This document shows positions 1-8,209 of a stretch of DNA of 64,000 bases, piece by piece. The stretch spans positions 372,001 through 436,000 of the forward strand of contig NZ_JAMZCY010000005.1 of the NCBI RefSeq assembly GCF_024519285.1, read 5' to 3'. Each line of letters starts with the position of its first letter. Position 1 is the first letter of the stretch. The notes beneath the pieces were generated by a model. It worked only from the letters and a program-made list of their open reading frames with translations. It was not told the DNA's origin and searched no databases. Source of the DNA: Cohnella sp. WQ 127256. GTDB lineage: Bacteria; Bacillota; Bacilli; Paenibacillales; Paenibacillaceae. The translations under genes were made by a program, and so were the position numbers.

Positions 1-458
1 CGGAATCCGCTATGCACCTGATTAACGGTTATCTTCATCTCGAACGGGAATGGAACGCCAGCGATATCGTCCATCTGGTTCTGCCGATGAACGTTAATTT
101 GATGAAAGGCAATCCAGATATTCGAGAGACCGTAGGCATGGTCGCCATTCAGCGAGGGCCGATGGTGTACTGTCTGGAGGAAGCCGACAATGGTAAAGGG
201 CTGCATAAGCTACTCATCCGTCCTGGCTTCGAAGATCAAGCTAGCTTCGATTCAAGCTTGTTAGGCGGACTGCTTACCATCGACGTGTCCGCTTATCGGA
301 TCCAAGACGAGGGCTGGACAAATCGACTGTATCGCGTGAATGTCGAGGATCGTTTGGAACCGACGACCGCCCGATTCATCCCTTACTTTGCTTGGGCGAA
401 CCGGGGAATCGGTGAGATGAGAGTGTGGATTAGGGAAAATACGGTTTTACCCTCATGA
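1..458 (+). CDS. GH127 beta-L-arabinofuranosidase, C-terminal part
   Basis: This reading frame is open from the left edge (codons start at base 3) and ends at 458, so only about the last 151 residues are present. The block reading VAIQRGPMVYCLEEADN and the ending FIPYFAWANRGIGEMRVWI are the characteristic C-terminal beta-sandwich signatures of family GH127 (formerly DUF1680), which removes beta-L-arabinofuranose from arabino-oligosaccharides. The catalytic cysteine/glutamate region lies outside the window. It is followed 160 bases later by a sugar ABC importer (619-3910), which suggests that the importer feeds arabinose-containing oligosaccharides to this enzyme. That functional link is an inference from gene order. 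Confidence 0.85.
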   Translation, partial: ESAMHLINGYLHLEREWNASDIVHLVLPMNVNLMKGNPDIRETVGMVAIQRGPMVYCLEEADNGKGLHKLLIRPGFEDQASFDSSLLGGLLTIDVSAYRIQDEGWTNRLYRVNVEDRLEPTTARFIPYFAWANRGIGEMRVWIRENTVLPS

Positions 459-618
459 GGTGCAAGTATAGATTATCATTGCTGACTCTGGTCAGGGAGG
501 GAAGGGAATGGAGCAAGCGTTCCTCAGTTTTACCGTCTCATAGACAGATGAAATATTCCCCGTCAGCGAGGGAGGAATTAAGGAAAGACGACGAATTATA
601 TATGATGGAGGGGTTAAT

Positions 619-2046
619 GTGAAAGCAATGAAAAAGGGAATGATGCTTAGCGTGGTTATGATCTTGATCTTAGCCATGATCGTTGGATGCGGTTCCAATA
701 ATAACAAGAATACGAACGCGTCGCCATCGGAAGGAAAAGCTTCAACAGCACCGGAGACGACGACTGAACCAGAAAAGACTTCAAAAACGGAGAAGGTTAA
801 GATTACTTATTCGATGTGGGGAAGTGCGGAAGAAGGAAGTAAAACCCAGGAGGCGGCAGACAAGTTTAATGCCACCCAAGACAGAATCGAAGTCGAAGTA
901 CAAGCGATTCCTTGGGAGAACTACATGACCAAGTTGAATACGCAGGCAACGGCAGGACAATTGCCGGATACAGGGATATTAAAGGAAGACGGCGTCATTC
1001 AGTGGTCTTCCGACGGCATGCTGAACGATGTAAGTTCCATGTATGAGGGAAGCGACAGCAAGCCGCTGGATAGCCTGGCCTACAAATATCAAGGCAAAAC
1101 CGTAGCTTATGCTGCGGCCAATGAAATTCTCCTCTTATACTACAACAAAGACATGTTCGACAAAGCGAACGTTCCCTATCCTCCATCCGTGCTTGAAAAA
1201 GCTTGGACGTGGGACGAATTCGTAGCAGCAGCTAAGAAGCTGACGAATGACAAGAACGGCAAACATCCTGGCGAAGATGGCTTTGATTCGCAGGGTATCG
1301 TTCAGTATGGCGCATCCGTTGAGAATCTGGCATGGCAATTGGAAACTTGGGCGCTCAGTAATGGCGGCGGTTTTTATAATAATGACGGTACAGAGGTAAG
1401 AATTGGGGAAGATGCCAGTACGGAAGCGATTCAGAAAGTCGCTGATCTGTACTTGAAAGATCATGTTGCCCCGTTGTCCGTCGGACAGACCGATGACGGC
1501 ATTCAGCGCACCATCATTGCGGGAACGGTTGCCATGGCCACCAACGGCCAGTGGAACGTAGGAACGAGCTTGAATGCGGCGAAGGAAGCAGGCCTGAAAT
1601 ACGGCGTAGCCGTATTGCCTTACATGAAGGAAAAGGTAACCCTCAATACGGGCGGTGCCAATGTCGTGTTCTCCCAAACCAAGCATCCGCAAGAAGCGAT
1701 GGAATGGCTCAAATGGTACACGGCCGAAGAAAACAACTGGGGACTCATTTCATCGGGCATTTGGATGCCAATTCTGGAGAAGTGGTATACGGATGAAACT
1801 CTCACCCATAAATGGGTCGACAATCCGAACTTCCCTCCGTATGACGAATACAAGTCTGCGGTAGTCGATTATGCGCAATCCTCCGCGGCGAGACCCGCTT
1901 CCTGGTTCTTTACGAATAATACGACGGACTTTAACACCCTACTCGGATCGAGTCTGGGGGATGTGTGGACCGGAAAGACGACCGCCAAGGACGCCATTGC
2001 CAAAAATCTCGAAGCTCTGAAAGCAGCTAATAAAGGCGACAAGTAA
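619..2046 (+). CDS. ABC sugar importer, substrate-binding lipoprotein (family 1)
   Basis: The 475-residue product begins with a lipoprotein signal peptide: basic MKAMKK, a hydrophobic stretch, then a lipobox ending in Cys24 (MIVGC). A low-complexity Asn/Ser/Thr/Glu linker follows, as in membrane-tethered Gram-positive binding proteins. The body (ITYSMWGSAEEG start, AMEWLKWYTAEENNWG near the C-terminus) is a bacterial extracellular solute-binding protein of the MalE/UgpB type. The GTG at 619 is chosen because GGAGGGG lies six bases upstream; an ATG at 628 is the alternative. It is first in an operon with two permeases and follows a GH127 gene, so an arabino-oligosaccharide ligand is plausible but unproven. 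Confidence 0.93.
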   Translation: MKAMKKGMMLSVVMILILAMIVGCGSNNNKNTNASPSEGKASTAPETTTEPEKTSKTEKVKITYSMWGSAEEGSKTQEAADKFNATQDRIEVEVQAIPWENYMTKLNTQATAGQLPDTGILKEDGVIQWSSDGMLNDVSSMYEGSDSKPLDSLAYKYQGKTVAYAAANEILLLYYNKDMFDKANVPYPPSVLEKAWTWDEFVAAAKKLTNDKNGKHPGEDGFDSQGIVQYGASVENLAWQLETWALSNGGGFYNNDGTEVRIGEDASTEAIQKVADLYLKDHVAPLSVGQTDDGIQRTIIAGTVAMATNGQWNVGTSLNAAKEAGLKYGVAVLPYMKEKVTLNTGGANVVFSQTKHPQEAMEWLKWYTAEENNWGLISSGIWMPILEKWYTDETLTHKWVDNPNFPPYDEYKSAVVDYAQSSAARPASWFFTNNTTDFNTLLGSSLGDVWTGKTTAKDAIAKNLEALKAANKGDK

Positions 2047-2054
2047 CGGATGAG

Positions 2055-2095
2055 AAGGATGACCGCTAAGAAAAGCGCAAGCGGCGGTCATCCTT
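2055..2095 (+). other. Intercistronic hairpin after binding-protein gene
   Basis: A 12-bp perfect stem (AAGGATGACCGC paired with GCGGTCATCCTT) sits in the 74-base gap between the binding-protein gene and its first permease. There is no T-tract, so it is more like an mRNA-stabilising or partial-readthrough element than a full terminator. Similar hairpins follow the other two sugar binding-protein genes in this window. Confidence 0.7.
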
Positions 2096-2120
2096 CAAAC
2101 AATGAGGTGGGGAGCGAGAT

Positions 2121-3044
2121 ATGGAAACCTATAATAAACCGCCGCAACGCCGTTCCCGATTTCTTTCAAGCGAGGCAAGCGTTGCTTATATATGCTTGAT
2201 TCCGGCCTTCTTCGGACTGATCTTCCTGACCTATCTGCCTCTTGCGGGAGTGCTGGGAATCAGCATGACGAATTGGACAGGCTTAAAAAACCCCGAGTTC
2301 GTCGGCTTCAGTAATTATATCAAGCTATTCACTACCGATCCTTATATTAAAGATTCTATTATAGCGACAATCTATTTCGCCTTTTTATCCGTAGCCGGAA
2401 GCATGATTTATTCGCTTTTCATCGCGATGCTGTTGAACCGTAAAATTCCGGCAAGAGGGTTTTTCAGAGCCGTATTTTATGTGCCGTTCGTTTTGCCGGC
2501 TGTCGCCATATATGTAGGATGGTCCTGGCTATACGAGGCGAATTTCGGTTTCTTCAACTATCTACTCTCCAAAGTGGGATTGAACAAAATTCTCTTTATC
2601 GCGGATTCCAGTTACGTAGTTCCTTCCCTTTCCTTGATTGCGGTCTGGCTTTCGGGGAACTTGATCGTTATTTTTTTGGCCGGGCTTCAGAACGTTCCGA
2701 GCATCTATCATGAAGCGGCCGAGATGGATGGCGCAAGCGGATGGAATCGCTTCTGGCATATCACCCTGCCAAGTATGACGCCGATCATCTTTTACAACCT
2801 GTTGCTGAGCCTGATCGCCAACCTCCAAGTCGTAACGCCGGCCCTTGCTCTGACCAATGGCGGCCCGGGTAACTCTTCCCGATTCATGACTTATCTGATG
2901 TATGATCAAGCTTTCGTCAATTACAAGCTGGGCTATGCCTGTGCGACGACCTTTATTATTTTCGCCATTCTTGCCGTCTTCACCGTCGTTTTGTTCAAGA
3001 CGTCGAATCGGTGGATCTTTTCCGAAGGGGGCGACGACAAATGA
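2121..3044 (+). CDS. ABC sugar importer, permease (MalF/UgpA type)
   Basis: The 307-residue integral membrane protein has about six transmembrane segments, the first around residues 20-45. It carries the cytoplasmic EAA loop that docks the ATPase (EAAEMDGASGWNRFWHITLP, starting near residue 198), which identifies the binding-protein-dependent transport inner membrane family. The start has a strong RBS (GGTGGGGAG). It overlaps the next permease by an ATGA junction, so the two are translationally coupled. No ATPase gene is present in this operon; such CUT1 importers commonly use a shared MsmX-type ATPase encoded elsewhere. Confidence 0.93.
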   Translation: METYNKPPQRRSRFLSSEASVAYICLIPAFFGLIFLTYLPLAGVLGISMTNWTGLKNPEFVGFSNYIKLFTTDPYIKDSIIATIYFAFLSVAGSMIYSLFIAMLLNRKIPARGFFRAVFYVPFVLPAVAIYVGWSWLYEANFGFFNYLLSKVGLNKILFIADSSYVVPSLSLIAVWLSGNLIVIFLAGLQNVPSIYHEAAEMDGASGWNRFWHITLPSMTPIIFYNLLLSLIANLQVVTPALALTNGGPGNSSRFMTYLMYDQAFVNYKLGYACATTFIIFAILAVFTVVLFKTSNRWIFSEGGDDK

Positions 3045-3910
3045 GCGAACTAACTTACGTCAGGCTAAAGAGCAAGAAACGCAGCGAACGAACGATGAAC
3101 GTGATTACGCTTCTGGTCGTCCTTTTATTTGCTTTTATCGTGCTCTTTCCGATTTGGTGGATATTCCGAACGTCATTGATGACGAATCCCGAGATCTACA
3201 AATATCCGCCTTCTCTAATACCGGAAAATTGGTTGTTTTCCAATTATGAAAAAACTTTAAAGATATTCAAGTTTTGGAAATATCTATGGAATACGATGGT
3301 AATTATCGTTCCTTCCTGTTTGGCGGGAACCTTCACGGCCACCTTGTGCGGATATGCCTTCGCAAGGTTGCGGTTTCGGGGCAAACAGCTGATCTGGACC
3401 CTTTGCGTCGGTTCTATGCTCTTGCCTGTCATGGTTACTCTCATTCCGCTGTACATCGGATGGACGCGGGGTCTGGGGCTCCATGACAGCTATCTGCCAT
3501 TGATACTGCCTTATTTCTGCGGCGGCGGCGCTTTTAATATCTTTTTAATCCGACAATTCATCCTCTCCATACCGAGAGAACTTGACCAGGCGGCAACAAT
3601 CGACGGCGCCGGATATTTCCGCATCTTGTTCAGCATTATTATGCCGGCGATCAAGCCTGCCATGATCGTCGTCGCTTTGTTCATCTTCATCGGCTTATGG
3701 AACGATTTGCTCCAACAGATGATTTACATTAATTCGAGCGACAAATACACCATCGCGTTAGGGCTTACCAATTTCAGAGGTCAATTAAAGTCGGATTGGT
3801 CGCTGACGATGGCAGCCACATGCCTGTCCTTTGCTCCGGGCGTCCTATTTTACCTGATCGGTCAAAAGTATTTCGTAGAGGGAATCACGATGACCGGAAT
3901 AAAAAATTAG
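3041..3910 (+). CDS. ABC sugar importer, permease (MalG/UgpE type)
   Basis: This 289-residue protein is the second permease of the importer. After a basic N-terminus it has a first membrane helix (TLLVVLLFAFIVLFPIWWIF) and about five more, an EAA-type loop (ELDQAATIDGAGYFRILFSI) and the usual C-terminal YFVEGITMTGIKN ending of MalG-type subunits. The start is set at the ATG at 3041, whose ATGA overlaps the upstream stop codon and which is preceded by GGGGGCGACGACAA. An in-frame ATG at 3011 would lie inside the upstream gene and is less likely. Confidence 0.93.
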   Translation: MSELTYVRLKSKKRSERTMNVITLLVVLLFAFIVLFPIWWIFRTSLMTNPEIYKYPPSLIPENWLFSNYEKTLKIFKFWKYLWNTMVIIVPSCLAGTFTATLCGYAFARLRFRGKQLIWTLCVGSMLLPVMVTLIPLYIGWTRGLGLHDSYLPLILPYFCGGGAFNIFLIRQFILSIPRELDQAATIDGAGYFRILFSIIMPAIKPAMIVVALFIFIGLWNDLLQQMIYINSSDKYTIALGLTNFRGQLKSDWSLTMAATCLSFAPGVLFYLIGQKYFVEGITMTGIKN

Positions 3911-3916
3911 CTGGTC

Positions 3917-3944
3917 GAGGGTTTGAATCCCTTAGAATCCACCC
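3917..3944 (+). pseudogene. Decayed tRNA 3' end (T-arm plus acceptor strand)
   Basis: Immediately after the permease stop codon lies a segment that matches the 3' part of a tRNA. It has a 5-bp T-stem (GAGGG/CCCTT), a 7-base T-loop TTTGAAT (canonical TTCGAAT with C56 changed), a 7-base acceptor strand AGAATCC, then A and CCC in place of the discriminator and CCA. No D-arm, anticodon arm or 5' acceptor strand precedes it. It may be a remnant of an attachment site or a rearrangement scar; chance similarity cannot be excluded. Confidence 0.35.
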
Positions 3945-3960
3945 TATTTTAATTTCATGA

Positions 3961-3981
3961 ACGGCAGAGATGCCGTTTTTT
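3961..3981 (+). terminator. Rho-independent terminator
   Basis: A 6-bp stem ACGGCA/TGCCGT with a GAGA tetraloop is followed directly by a run of five to six T. It ends the importer operon. Confidence 0.75.
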
Positions 3982-4020
3982 AAATAGCGCATTGCGCTAA
4001 CGGATACGATTGCTTAATAA

Positions 4021-4069
4021 AACAGCGGTAGTCTAGGACTTCATTTTCTGGTCCATAGCTACCGCTGTT
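4021..4069. other. Long inverted repeat (hairpin)
   Basis: AACAGCGGTAG at 4021-4031 is perfectly complementary to CTACCGCTGTT at 4059-4069, and the inner bases (CTAGGAC/GTCCATAG) extend the stem with a bulge. The flanks are A-rich on the left and T-rich on the right, so it may act as a bidirectional terminator between the importer operon and the two-component operon. Confidence 0.6.
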
Positions 4070-4108
4070 TCTATTATGGGGTGAGTCTAAATGTATTGGG
4101 AACGGTAT

Positions 4109-4138
4109 TTCAACCCGTTCAGACAAACGGGTTATAAT
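4109..4138 (+). promoter_or_regulatory. Promoter with overlapping palindromic operator
   Basis: A consensus -10 box TATAAT lies at 4133-4138, with a weak -35 (TTCAAC, 18-base spacing). The spacer contains the perfect inverted repeat AACCCGTT (4112-4119), six bases, AACGGGTT (4126-4133), abutting the -10 box. The position fits a repressor or autoregulator operator for the response-regulator operon starting at 4182. Confidence 0.55.
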
Positions 4139-4181
4139 AGATGCACTTAGAAGATGAACTAAAGCTTTAAGGAGGCATCGA

Positions 4182-4904
4182 ATGAATCCTGCGCAACGTA
4201 ATCATGTCCTCATCGTCGAAGACGACGATCATATAAGGCGTTTTGTGGCGATTAATTTGCGTACAAACGGATTTCAAGTTACCGAAGCTGCTTTAGGGGA
4301 AGCGGCTTTGAAGAGCTTTATAAACAACCGTCCAGATGTTGTCGTACTGGATATCATGCTCCCCGATATGGACGGATTCGAAATATGCAAGAAACTTAGA
4401 GACGTCGATACTAACATCGTCATTATATTTCTAACCGCGCGAGGCCAGGATGTGGAAAAAATTAGAGGGCTCGAGCTTGGCGCCGACGACTATATTGTCA
4501 AACCCTTTAATCCGCTGGAACTCGTAGCAAGAATAAAGACCGTTTTACGGCGCACGAATAATGCAGCGAAGCCAGAGAACCTAGAAAAAATGCAGAGAAA
4601 TGAACTCCTTTCTGGGACAATCCGGATCGATCTTGATTCTAATAAAGTATTTAAGGCGGGCAACTGCATTGAGTTGACGCCTAAAGAATATCAAATGATC
4701 AAAGTGTTTCTGGAAAACCCCGATAAAGCATTATCAAGAAACGATCTCTTGAACCTTGTATGGGGCGAGGATTTCGTCGGTGATACGAAAACGGTGGACG
4801 TCCACGTTCGCAGATTGAGGGAAAAGTTCGAAGACAATAGCTCTAAGCCACAACTGATCGAAACCGTGTGGGGGCTGGGATATCGTTGGAGGAAGGACGG
4901 TTGA
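4182..4904 (+). CDS. Response regulator, OmpR/PhoB family
   Basis: The 240-residue protein has an N-terminal receiver domain (acidic pocket EDDDH near residue 12, phosphorylatable Asp57 in VVLDIMLPDMDG, conserved Lys in IVKPFNPLEL) and a C-terminal winged-helix DNA-binding domain (LTPKEYQMIKVFLENP, then VDVHVRRLREKFE and ETVWGLGYRW). It starts at an ATG with AAGGAGG upstream. The kinase gene begins four bases after its stop, so the pair is co-translated. The operator-like palindrome in its promoter suggests autoregulation. The stimulus is not evident. Confidence 0.95.
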   Translation: MNPAQRNHVLIVEDDDHIRRFVAINLRTNGFQVTEAALGEAALKSFINNRPDVVVLDIMLPDMDGFEICKKLRDVDTNIVIIFLTARGQDVEKIRGLELGADDYIVKPFNPLELVARIKTVLRRTNNAAKPENLEKMQRNELLSGTIRIDLDSNKVFKAGNCIELTPKEYQMIKVFLENPDKALSRNDLLNLVWGEDFVGDTKTVDVHVRRLREKFEDNSSKPQLIETVWGLGYRWRKDG

Positions 4905-4908
4905 CGGA

Positions 4909-6291
4909 TTGGGAATCCAGAAAAGATTAGTAGGAAGCTATCTGGCGGTCATTGCTATTACCGTTGCGATATTGGAGATATTTCTTATTTTTTCGGTGAG
5001 GTCCTATTACTATAGCAACGTTGAACGAGCGTTGATAAGCCAAGCGGAGTTATCCGCGTCCTTTTTCCATCAATATTTTGACGCGGAAGACTTAGAGAAG
5101 CAATCCGAACGGTTATTAAGGGGGTTTTCTCAACATTCCGCGGCACAAGTCCAGATCATTAGTGCAACTGGTCAACTTCTTCAAGATTCTACAGGTATGC
5201 GGGTCGGTTATGTTATGACGGATTATCCGGACGTGCAAGAAGCCAGCAATGGAGAAGTCGGAATCTGGCAGGGGCATGAGCCTTCCACCGAAGAGTCCGT
5301 TTTAGCTGTATCTTATCCTTTGCAAAGCATAGATAGCAACGTGGGCGTAGTGAGGTACGTAACTTCTCTGACGGAAACGAAGAAAACCGTCGACCATATT
5401 TCAGAGCTCTTGATTGCTGTTGGTATTCTCGTCGTTGTCATTGTAACTGTTGTTGGCGTCCTCCTATCAAGAACCATTACGGGTCCAGTATCGGATCTTA
5501 AATATGCGGCTCGGAAAATGGCGGAGGGAGACTTCTCTGCGCGAGCCAAAAAACGATATCAGGATGAGCTTGGTACGTTAGCGGATACATTAAACGCGAT
5601 GGCGACCAAAATCCAGCGAGATGAAGCGCTTAAAAACGATTTTATATCATCGGTGTCGCATGAACTTCGAACTCCATTAACCTCGATCAAAGGATGGGCC
5701 GTAACGTTACATTCGAATCACGGAGAAGATCAAACCATGCTCGAAGACGGATTACGGATTATCGAGATGGAAACTGATAGGTTAACCCGACTGGTTGATG
5801 AATTGCTCGATTTCTCGAAATGGGATAACGGACAAATCGAGTTATACCGGGTTTCACTCTATTTGCCGGATTTTCTTCTGAACATAGGCAAGCAATTGGC
5901 GCCTAGAGCTGCCCGGTTAAATATTTCGTTAGAAGTAAACATCGGGGATAAGCTGCCATCCATTCATGCCGACGAAAACCGAATGAGACAAGTGTTAATA
6001 AACCTCATTGACAATGCGCTTAAGTTTACCAGCGATAATGGAACCGTAAAAATCATTGCCCGATCGGTTGAAGATGGGGTCATGATTATCGTCGAAGATA
6101 CGGGGTCTGGGATTGCTGCGCATGACATCGATCATGTCTTTCAAAAGTCATACAAGGGTAATGTCGGCGCCCATGGGAGCGGCTTGGGGTTATCCATTTC
6201 GGAGCAAATCATTAAACGGCATGGCGGGTCTTTATCGATAGAAAGCCGCATAGGGGTAGGGACGAAAGTGGTGATCCATCTCCCTACGTGA
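4909..6291 (+). CDS. Sensor histidine kinase (HAMP, HisKA, HATPase)
   Basis: The 460-residue kinase has an N-terminal transmembrane helix (about 12-32), an extracytoplasmic sensor of about 130 residues, a second helix (about 165-188), a HAMP linker, a HisKA domain with phospho-accepting His251 in SSVSHELRTPLTSIKGW, and a HATPase domain with N-box NLIDNALKF, G1 VEDTGSGI and G2 GSGLGLSI. The predicted start is TTG at 4909, with GGAGGAAGG 8-15 bases upstream. It is the partner of the preceding OmpR-type regulator. The downstream lipoprotein and RodA-like genes suggest a cell-envelope role, which is an inference. Confidence 0.94.
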   Translation: MGIQKRLVGSYLAVIAITVAILEIFLIFSVRSYYYSNVERALISQAELSASFFHQYFDAEDLEKQSERLLRGFSQHSAAQVQIISATGQLLQDSTGMRVGYVMTDYPDVQEASNGEVGIWQGHEPSTEESVLAVSYPLQSIDSNVGVVRYVTSLTETKKTVDHISELLIAVGILVVVIVTVVGVLLSRTITGPVSDLKYAARKMAEGDFSARAKKRYQDELGTLADTLNAMATKIQRDEALKNDFISSVSHELRTPLTSIKGWAVTLHSNHGEDQTMLEDGLRIIEMETDRLTRLVDELLDFSKWDNGQIELYRVSLYLPDFLLNIGKQLAPRAARLNISLEVNIGDKLPSIHADENRMRQVLINLIDNALKFTSDNGTVKIIARSVEDGVMIIVEDTGSGIAAHDIDHVFQKSYKGNVGAHGSGLGLSISEQIIKRHGGSLSIESRIGVGTKVVIHLPT

Positions 6292-6380
6292 CCAAGCCAT
6301 TATTTTAACCTTTTCATAACCCTTTAGGATTCATTTATCGATAGAATATAAGGATGAGTCGAAGAGACGAGGAGCAGATC

Positions 6381-6908
6381 ATGAGAACGATAAGTAAGCA
6401 CGCAAGAGCTGGATTACTTGTAGCTGCGTTATTGTGCCTTAGCGGGTGTAGAGTTCCTGTCACTCCAAATGATTTAATTAATCCGCCTTCCTCTGAAATA
6501 GGTTTGTCCGAGAAAAATTGGGACGCAATTCAGAATTTGCTGCCGGAAGGAGCTCAGTTGGTTCCTCAAACGATCGGACAAGGAAACGGCATTGCATTCG
6601 GTGACCTAGATGGTGACGGTATAGATGAAGCATTGATTGTCTATAAAGAGAATCCCCTCCACGGAAAAATGCATAAGGCTGCTCTACTCAAGCAGAAGAG
6701 TGCTCAGTGGCAAATCGTTTGGGATGCCAAGGGCTTCGGTTACGGTCTGGATTATTCAAAAATTACCGATATCAACCAGGATGGCTTGCCAGAGGTTGTT
6801 CTTGGTTGGTCATTAGGCAATGCGGGGACGGGAATGGATGTCTACGCTTGGCGTGAGGGTACTTTAATGCTGCAATCGAAAGAGGAATATCGCGGCAATC
6901 CTAATTAG
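6381..6908 (+). CDS. Lipoprotein with FG-GAP/VCBS-type repeats
   Basis: The 175-residue product starts with a lipoprotein signal (GLLVAALLCLSGC, Cys23). Two calcium-binding FG-GAP-like motifs follow: FGDLDGDGIDEALIVY and ITDINQDGLPEVVLGW, typical of beta-propeller-type surface proteins. The ATG at 6381 is preferred because GAGGAG precedes it; an in-frame ATG at 6354 lacks a good RBS. It lies 90 bases after the histidine kinase and 41 bases before the RodA-like gene, so it probably belongs to that operon. It may be an accessory of the sensor; the specific function is unknown. Confidence 0.8.
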   Translation: MRTISKHARAGLLVAALLCLSGCRVPVTPNDLINPPSSEIGLSEKNWDAIQNLLPEGAQLVPQTIGQGNGIAFGDLDGDGIDEALIVYKENPLHGKMHKAALLKQKSAQWQIVWDAKGFGYGLDYSKITDINQDGLPEVVLGWSLGNAGTGMDVYAWREGTLMLQSKEEYRGNPN

Positions 6909-6949
6909 GAATTGCCTACAATTTAAAGAATGATTTTAGAGGGAACAGC

Positions 6950-8077
6950 ATGACCTTAATTCGAAAATTCAATAAGCTGGATAAATTAACGCTATTTTTC
7001 TTGGCATGTCTGATCACCATTGGCACGGTTGCGATTTATGAAGCAACTTACGGAACAAAGCTAGAGGGTTTGCACAAAAGCAATCTTTTGCTATTCGCTG
7101 CTTTTAGCGTTCCGCTGCTGCTTTTAGCGTTTTTCGATTATCGCTTTCTAGTGAACAAATTATCTTATCTGTTGTATGGAATCGGGATCGTTTCACTCGT
7201 TTACGTTAACTTTAAGGGAGAGAATCTAAATGGCTCGACTCGTTGGTTAAGCATTGGTTCTTTTCAATTTCAACCCTCCGAATTAGCCAAGTTGTTCACG
7301 ATCTTGTTAGTTGCCCATATGCTTCATAAGCGAGCGGGAAAGAAGCTTCGCTTGATCAAGGATGTTTTACCCGTTACGGTTACTGTTCTTGTTCCATTTT
7401 TTCTAATCCTTAAGCAGCCTGATTTAGGAACTGCGCTAGTGTTTGTGGGCATTTTGCTTGGGATGTTGTGGATGGGAAATATCCGCGCTATGTATATGAT
7501 TTTGCTCGTGGGCATTGTCGGTGTACTGGTTGGTTTAATCATTTATTTCTATCATGCGGATTATGATCTGCTTACCCGATTCGTGAAGCCTCATCAATTA
7601 GCGAGAATACAGACCTTTCTGGATCCAGCTAGCGATCCCGATAAATCATGGCATGTCATTAATGCAATTAACGCGGTCGGTGCAGGCGGGTTGAGCGGAG
7701 GCTCTGGCTATTTTTCAGAGCATGGATTTATTCCTTACGTCTATTCCGATTCCATTTACGTAATCATTGGCGAAAGATATGGATTTTTGGGATCCGCAGT
7801 GCTTTTATTGCTTTATTTTCTATTGATTTATCGAATGGTTATAACGATCATGGAGTGTAAGAGGCATGCGGGGTGTTATGTTGTTGTTGGAGTTATTAGC
7901 ATGCTTGTGTTTCAAATCTTCGTAAATATCGGAATGCATATCGGCTTGCTTCCATTGACCGGAATTTCTTTACCGTTCATCAGTTATGGAGGCAGCTCAC
8001 TTCTTATCAATATGGTTGCGATCGGATTGGTTTTAAGCGTAAAAATTCATATTAATGTTGAAGATCATACGGAATGA
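6950..8077 (+). CDS. FtsW/RodA/SpoVE family SEDS glycosyltransferase
   Basis: The 375-residue protein has about ten transmembrane helices and the SEDS-family blocks STRWLSIGSFQFQPSELAKL, LKQPDLGTALVF (with the conserved Asp needed for peptidoglycan polymerase activity) and the C-terminal GISLPFISYGGSSLL. The family polymerises lipid II into glycan strands together with a class B penicillin-binding protein. No PBP gene is adjacent; instead the gene follows a two-component system and an FG-GAP lipoprotein, which suggests a specialised rather than a housekeeping copy. RodA-type is favoured over FtsW by overall pattern, but I cannot separate them firmly. Confidence 0.9.
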   Translation: MTLIRKFNKLDKLTLFFLACLITIGTVAIYEATYGTKLEGLHKSNLLLFAAFSVPLLLLAFFDYRFLVNKLSYLLYGIGIVSLVYVNFKGENLNGSTRWLSIGSFQFQPSELAKLFTILLVAHMLHKRAGKKLRLIKDVLPVTVTVLVPFFLILKQPDLGTALVFVGILLGMLWMGNIRAMYMILLVGIVGVLVGLIIYFYHADYDLLTRFVKPHQLARIQTFLDPASDPDKSWHVINAINAVGAGGLSGGSGYFSEHGFIPYVYSDSIYVIIGERYGFLGSAVLLLLYFLLIYRMVITIMECKRHAGCYVVVGVISMLVFQIFVNIGMHIGLLPLTGISLPFISYGGSSLLINMVAIGLVLSVKIHINVEDHTE

Positions 8078-8125
8078 AATAATGCGCGAAGGAAACGCAT
8101 TCTCTCCGCTGAACTGGATCACGAA

Positions 8126-8156
8126 AGAGGGTCACTTTGAAAAAAGTGATCTCTCT
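8126..8156 (+). other. Hairpin downstream of the SEDS gene
   Basis: AGAGGGTCACTTT and AAAGTGATCTCTCT form a stem of about 13 bp with wobble pairs and a short A-rich loop. No T-tract follows directly, so it is a weak terminator candidate between convergent genes. Confidence 0.4.
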
Positions 8157-8209
8157 CGGGTCACAATTCATGCTGGAAAGTGTATGGGCGCTTTTTTATG
8201 ACGATATGC

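Noticed and set aside
1135-1692. Minus-strand reading frame of 185 codons inside the first binding-protein gene
   Set aside because: The plus-strand frame is a clear binding protein; the antisense frame has no RBS or family pattern.
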